The notes below the pieces were generated by a model. That model was not told where the DNA came from. It saw only the letters and a list, made by a program, of their open reading frames with translations, and searched no databases. A stretch of DNA of 9,393 bases, taken from the NCBI GenBank assembly GCA_014238325.1, contig JABABH010000236.1:1-9393 (forward strand), in the 5' to 3' direction. The DNA comes from Coxiellaceae bacterium. GTDB taxonomy: Bacteria > Pseudomonadota > Gammaproteobacteria > Coxiellales > Coxiellaceae. The position numbers and the translations under genes were made by a program. This document shows positions 6,298 to 9,393 of this stretch, piece after piece (the first letter of the stretch is position 1; the number at the start of each line of letters is the position of its first letter).

Positions 6298-6903
6298 ATG
6301 TTACTATTAGGTGTATTTTTGCGTCCAGTTTTAATGTTGATTGGTTTATTGGCTGGCATGGTACTTTCTTTTGTCTCATTTAGACTGATCAATTATGCTT
6401 TCGTTGATTTTATGAAGGACTTATTTAATACCGGTGGTTCGACACCAACGACTGTATATGGCGTAGCTGCGGCTTTTGCGCGCCATTCTTCTCCCGGTTT
6501 TAATATGAGCATGATATTTATTTTCCCTATTGTCCTCTGTATTTTTGCCGGTATCGTATACGTGGTGACAACGCGTTGCTTTATGCTCACTTTCTTGTTA
6601 CCAGACAATATCTTAAGATGGATTGGTGGCCCACAGCATACGAACGAAGCTCAGCAAATGGCTCAACAATTGCAACAAGATGCGGTTTCAGGGCCAGGTC
6701 AGGCTATTAGTCGAGCTACCAGTAGTTTTGGAGAGATGGAGCAGCTAGGCCAGGGGATTGGTAAGGCGGTAGGCGGTCAAATGGATAAATCTGCGAGAAA
6801 TAAAAAACTAAATCTTAATACTGGAAAGCCGTCCTCAGGTAATAACAGTGGTGGTGAAGGTGGTGCAAATCCTCCTTCAGGTGGCGGCGGTGGCGCTGCT
6901 TAA
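6298..6903 (+). CDS. dotA: DotA, C-terminal part downstream of the in-frame stop
   Basis: This is the remainder of DotA in the same frame as the upstream part. The codons just after the TAA read Q-A-L-M-L-L-L-G-V-F-L-R-P, the usual DotA/TraY sequence following the GHDFLGK loop, so it is not an independent gene by origin. It carries a membrane segment within about 6298-6390, a short soluble stretch, and another hydrophobic segment at about 6508-6600. The tail is polar and Gln-rich, then ends in a Gly-rich stretch (6829-6900). If expressed alone, the first starts are TTG 6295 or ATG 6298, which lie 6 and 9 nt after the stop. There is no ribosome-binding site at proper spacing; GGGG (6276-6279) is too far, so termination-reinitiation would be needed. 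The frame shows no further damage, meaning the break is recent, tolerated or artefactual. Confidence 0.75.
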   Translation: MLLLGVFLRPVLMLIGLLAGMVLSFVSFRLINYAFVDFMKDLFNTGGSTPTTVYGVAAAFARHSSPGFNMSMIFIFPIVLCIFAGIVYVVTTRCFMLTFLLPDNILRWIGGPQHTNEAQQMAQQLQQDAVSGPGQAISRATSSFGEMEQLGQGIGKAVGGQMDKSARNKKLNLNTGKPSSGNNSGGEGGANPPSGGGGGAA

Positions 6904-6915
6904 GAAGTATGTCCG

Positions 6916-6937
6916 GACTCATTGGTATTCTTGAGTC
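6916..6937. terminator. Weak hairpin between convergent dotA and dotB
   Basis: Perfect 6-bp inverted repeats GACTCA (6916-6921) and TGAGTC (6932-6937) flank a 10-base loop in the 55-base gap between the dotA stop and the dotB stop. No T-run follows on either strand, so it is not a classical intrinsic terminator. Its position suggests a transcription-end or mRNA-stabilising hairpin, but the support is thin. Confidence 0.25.
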
Positions 6938-6958
6938 ATCATAAGTTTGATGCCGAGC

Positions 6959-8110
6959 TTATTTTATAAATTGTTTAGATAGAATTTGATACATGCGTTT
7001 CGAAATGATATTCGCTTTAAATTTTGCTTCTACATCAACCTGCATGGGTTGTCCATAAGATTGAATGAGGTTGCGTGTGAGGGCAGTGATTTTTTCGGGC
7101 TCCTCATCCAGTAGCATATTGCGAATGTTTTCATTAAAGACAAGGAATTCTCGGAGTGCTGTTCGTTTTCCGTCAATAGTTGGAACTAAGCGTTGCCAAA
7201 TGATCAAGCGAGTCGTTTCAATAATGTCGATGGTGCGACCCATATTGTCTCCTGGAAAGCTAGCTACAAGACGACGTATGGTTTCAGCGACACCATTACT
7301 ATGCAGGGTTGTATAGACTGGATGGCCGGTGAGTGCTGCTTCTAATACAGCGGTGATGGTTTCCTGATCTCGCGTTTCCCCAACTAAAATCACATGAGGT
7401 TTCCGTCTTAATGCATTTCGAACACCCGCAGCAAAGCTAGGTAAATGGCGTGGAATTTCAGATTGAGCAATACTAGCATGAGGGGTTGTCAGCGTATCAT
7501 ATACATATTCAATCGGTGCTTCATAGGTTAAAATTTTTCGGTGACTGTTTTCTTCTTCTGCTAGGTGTCTAATGATAGCTGCGAGCAAGGTACTTTTTCC
7601 CGAACCTGTAGCGCCTGTGACATAGACAACACCATCCGATGGAGCAATATAGGTCGAGACTGCGGGCGGTAAGCCTAATTCAGACAAGCTAGGTGGTTCA
7701 GAAGGAATAGCACGGATGGTAATTTGTATACCTTCATGACCTTGTACATGGCAGCCTGTTGCATTGATGCGATACCGGAATCGTTCATTACGATTGGGTC
7801 GAATTTCATAATGCGTATCGATATCTTCACCACGCATAATTTGAGTCGTGCCATTAGGGCCGTATAAGGCATTTAATAAGTCACCTACTTCTGTATTGGA
7901 TAATTCGCGACGTGTTACCTTATACAGCTGGCCATAGACTTCAATGATAGCGGGATACTGGCTTTGGATGGTGATATCAGAGGCTGCTAAACGATGACAG
8001 TAAATTAAAAAATCATTAAGGTATTGGGCATCGAATCGAGCAGGTTCCTTTGGATACAAGCCAGGTTTGGGTGCAGGTTTTAATTCGGATGGGTTAAAAT
8101 TGGTTTCCAT
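6959..8110 (-). CDS. dotB: Dot/Icm secretion ATPase DotB
   Basis: DotB is the cytoplasmic hexameric ATPase of the Dot/Icm system, in the PilT/VirB11-like secretion ATPase family. It docks on DotO at the inner membrane to energise secretion. The 383-residue product matches the family length. The N-terminal domain (about 25-140) contains LYGPNGTTQIMRGED and RPNRNERFRYRINATGC. The Walker A motif GATGSGKST is at 166-174, an Asp-box region ILTYEAPIEYVYD at 193-205, and the Walker B region ILVGETRD with E245 at 241-248. The His box TGHPVYTTLHSNG is at 261-273. All catalytic motifs are intact. The ATG at 8110 lies inside the end of dotC (31-nt overlap) with no strong ribosome-binding site, so it probably depends on translation through dotC. 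It is the last gene of the dotD-dotC-dotB operon and converges on dotA. Confidence 0.97.
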   Translation of the reverse strand: METNFNPSELKPAPKPGLYPKEPARFDAQYLNDFLIYCHRLAASDITIQSQYPAIIEVYGQLYKVTRRELSNTEVGDLLNALYGPNGTTQIMRGEDIDTHYEIRPNRNERFRYRINATGCHVQGHEGIQITIRAIPSEPPSLSELGLPPAVSTYIAPSDGVVYVTGATGSGKSTLLAAIIRHLAEEENSHRKILTYEAPIEYVYDTLTTPHASIAQSEIPRHLPSFAAGVRNALRRKPHVILVGETRDQETITAVLEAALTGHPVYTTLHSNGVAETIRRLVASFPGDNMGRTIDIIETTRLIIWQRLVPTIDGKRTALREFLVFNENIRNMLLDEEPEKITALTRNLIQSYGQPMQVDVEAKFKANIISKRMYQILSKQFIK

Positions 8111-8937
8111 TGCTTGCTTTTTAAATTGAGGGCAGATTGTGCTGTAATACGCATCACCTGATCTTGGATACGTATATAATGCTGGTTACCTGTGATGCCT
8201 AAATCAGCGGTGGATATAATGGGAGCGCTTATCATATTTTTTGCGAGCAGCTGACGGTATAAAATAATACCTAAATAGTTACGTTTCAAACGGCTGAGAT
8301 TGGATGAAAAAATGGTAGCGGCTTGTTGTAGCCCTAAGTGCCAACCTTTGCGAATATAGTAATTCCAAGCAGCATTTTCAGATTGTGTTTTGGGTAATAG
8401 AGATGTATTAGGCATCGTTGGAATAGGATAGTGCATCGGGAGATAATCTCGCCAAGTGGGAGGAGCAGTCACAAATCGCGCTGATGCAACGATACGATAA
8501 GTCTTAGCAGCTTGACGAATGGTGCTGGGATCGCTCAAATGTAAGTCACCGTTTGACTCAACGACAATGGGAGGCAAGATGTTTCTGTCAATCAGTAATC
8601 GATTGAAATCAAAAATTTGATCAAGATATCTGGATTCCCGTTTGAGTGTATCGTTAATGCGCTCTGATTTCCAAGCTAATGCTCCTTGTGCGCCCAAGCT
8701 TGTCGCTGTTTCTCTGAGAGCTTGTAAGCGAATGGGGCTGATAGGGCGGATACTCCTAGGCAACTGCTGAATTTTAACATAGCCCATGGTGGCAAAAGGC
8801 ATCCATGTTTTCTCAATAATAGTATGTGTATGAGAAAGCGCTGCACTAGGATGGGAAAAAACGAGCGCGCTGATTCCGAAGGCAGCAATCAGGTAGGATC
8901 TCAATAGAGATATACAATAAAGATTATTTCTGAGCAT
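8080..8937 (-). CDS. dotC: Dot/Icm outer-membrane core protein DotC
   Basis: DotC is an outer-membrane core component that with DotD helps place DotH in the outer membrane. The 285-residue product carries family signatures: LRETATSLGAQGALAWK at about 74-90, LDQIFDFNRLLIDRNILPP, YRIVASARFVTAPPTWRDYL, NTSLLPKTQSE, and LGIILYRQLLAKNMISAP before DLGITG. It is a little shorter than Legionella DotC (about 300), apparently missing a segment near the C-terminus between SALNLKSK and WKPI. The N-terminus has a hydrophobic export signal (about 9-27) and possible signal peptidase I sites around 32-35. It has no cysteine in a lipobox; its only early cysteine, C8, lies before the hydrophobic core. An in-frame stop two codons upstream rules out an N-terminal extension. 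The start overlaps dotD by 14 nt. Confidence 0.93.
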   Translation of the reverse strand: MLRNNLYCISLLRSYLIAAFGISALVFSHPSAALSHTHTIIEKTWMPFATMGYVKIQQLPRSIRPISPIRLQALRETATSLGAQGALAWKSERINDTLKRESRYLDQIFDFNRLLIDRNILPPIVVESNGDLHLSDPSTIRQAAKTYRIVASARFVTAPPTWRDYLPMHYPIPTMPNTSLLPKTQSENAAWNYYIRKGWHLGLQQAATIFSSNLSRLKRNYLGIILYRQLLAKNMISAPIISTADLGITGNQHYIRIQDQVMRITAQSALNLKSKQWKPILTHPN

Positions 8938-9393
8938 ATCTTAGCTCGATAATTTTAGACTTAGGAAAGATCACAAGACGAGCTTTGTTGATAATTTGAT
9001 AGCGCACATTTCTTAAAAGCGTGGCTAATAGGATATGAGATTGATGAATATTAACAATAGCTGGAATCGCGGGCGGCGTCCCTAATACATGTAGTTGGTA
9101 ATGACTAATTTTTGCAATTTGCTTGATTAAGGGTTCTGCTGGGCCATACCAGTCGATAGAAGTGTATTGATTCATGCCAATCGTTTTAGGGTTAAGGGGG
9201 GCAGGCAATGAAGAGCTGGGGTGGTCCGCAGTTTGCATAGCAGACAATTTTTGTAAAGCATGATCGGTTGCTGCAGCCGTTTCTGCGATTTGAATCTCGG
9301 CATTATGATTGAGGGGTGTTGCGGGCAGCTTATGGGTCGGTAGGTAAGTATATACGATTTGCTCTTTTTTAGAGTGGGCGCAACTCACACAGA
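8924..9393 (-). CDS. dotD: Dot/Icm outer-membrane lipoprotein DotD, 5' end missing
   Basis: DotD is an outer-membrane lipoprotein of the Dot/Icm core with a periplasmic domain resembling the secretin N0 fold, and it acts with DotC to localise DotH. The visible C-terminal domain (about the last 85 residues) has the family pattern: S-I-D-W-x-G-P at its start, LIKQIAKISHYQLHVLGTPPAIPAIVNIH, LLATLLRNVRYQI, and a final KSKIIELRYAQK. Before it is a variable Pro/Ser linker and an IQIAETAAA helix. The frame stays open to the right edge: upstream of the GTG at 9386-9388 comes another codon (TGT), so that GTG is not the start. The sequence x-C-V-S-C-A at the edge looks like the lipobox, with the modified cysteine at 9380-9382. 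About 20 signal-peptide codons therefore lie beyond the window. Confidence 0.9.
   Translation of the reverse strand, partial: CVSCAHSKKEQIVYTYLPTHKLPATPLNHNAEIQIAETAAATDHALQKLSAMQTADHPSSSLPAPLNPKTIGMNQYTSIDWYGPAEPLIKQIAKISHYQLHVLGTPPAIPAIVNIHQSHILLATLLRNVRYQIINKARLVIFPKSKIIELRYAQK

Noticed and set aside
6829..6900. GGT/GGC-rich stretch at the end of dotA as a tandem repeat or slippage site
   Set aside because: The glycine codons are mixed with no regular unit. It is simply the low-complexity C-terminal tail, and the frame is intact through it.
9386..9388. GTG as the start of dotD
   Set aside because: The frame continues upstream to the window edge and the codons around it form a lipobox-like C-V-S-C, so the true start is outside the window.

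Overview
The window is the core of a Dot/Icm (type IVB) secretion locus from a gammaproteobacterium of the Legionellales. Recognisable IcmX, IcmW, IcmV, DotA, DotB, DotC and DotD proteins, moderately AT-rich DNA and compact overlapping genes all fit this order. The block icmX/icmW diverging from icmV/dotA, close to dotB-dotC-dotD, is more like what I recall of Coxiella and relatives than Legionella pneumophila. I cannot assign a genus from the sequence alone.

Layout. Bases 2-1368 (+) hold the 3' end of a heptose-1-phosphate adenylyltransferase gene (hldE/rfaE) overlapping hldD, the ADP-heptose epimerase gene; both make the LPS core heptose donor. Converging on them is a minus-strand operon, icmW (3097-3543), an unrecognised secreted-protein gene (2558-3097), then icmX (1430-2542). 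A 448-base divergent intergenic region (3544-3991) separates this from icmV-dotA on the plus strand (3992-6903). A second minus-strand operon, dotD-dotC-dotB (from beyond the right edge down to 6959), converges on dotA.

How the genes work together. From knowledge of the family, DotC and DotD belong to the outer-membrane core. DotA and IcmV are inner-membrane components, and DotA can be exported. DotB is the cytoplasmic hexameric ATPase, IcmW is half of the IcmS-IcmW effector adaptor, and IcmX is a periplasmic factor. Translational coupling is dense: 4-nt overlaps at hldE/hldD and icmV/dotA, 1 nt at icmW/unknown, 14 nt at dotD/dotC and 31 nt at dotC/dotB.

Main points of interest: (1) dotA is cut by a single in-frame TAA at 6286-6288, in a loop between membrane segments, with an intact frame on both sides and an ATG 9 nt downstream. 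(2) An undescribed four-cysteine, signal-peptide-bearing protein gene sits inside the icmW-icmX operon. (3) DotC has a signal peptide but no lipobox cysteine, although its Legionella relative is a lipoprotein. (4) The divergent promoter region holds a plausible sigma70 promoter and two dyads that could bind regulators. No tRNA, rRNA, CRISPR array or insertion sequence was seen.
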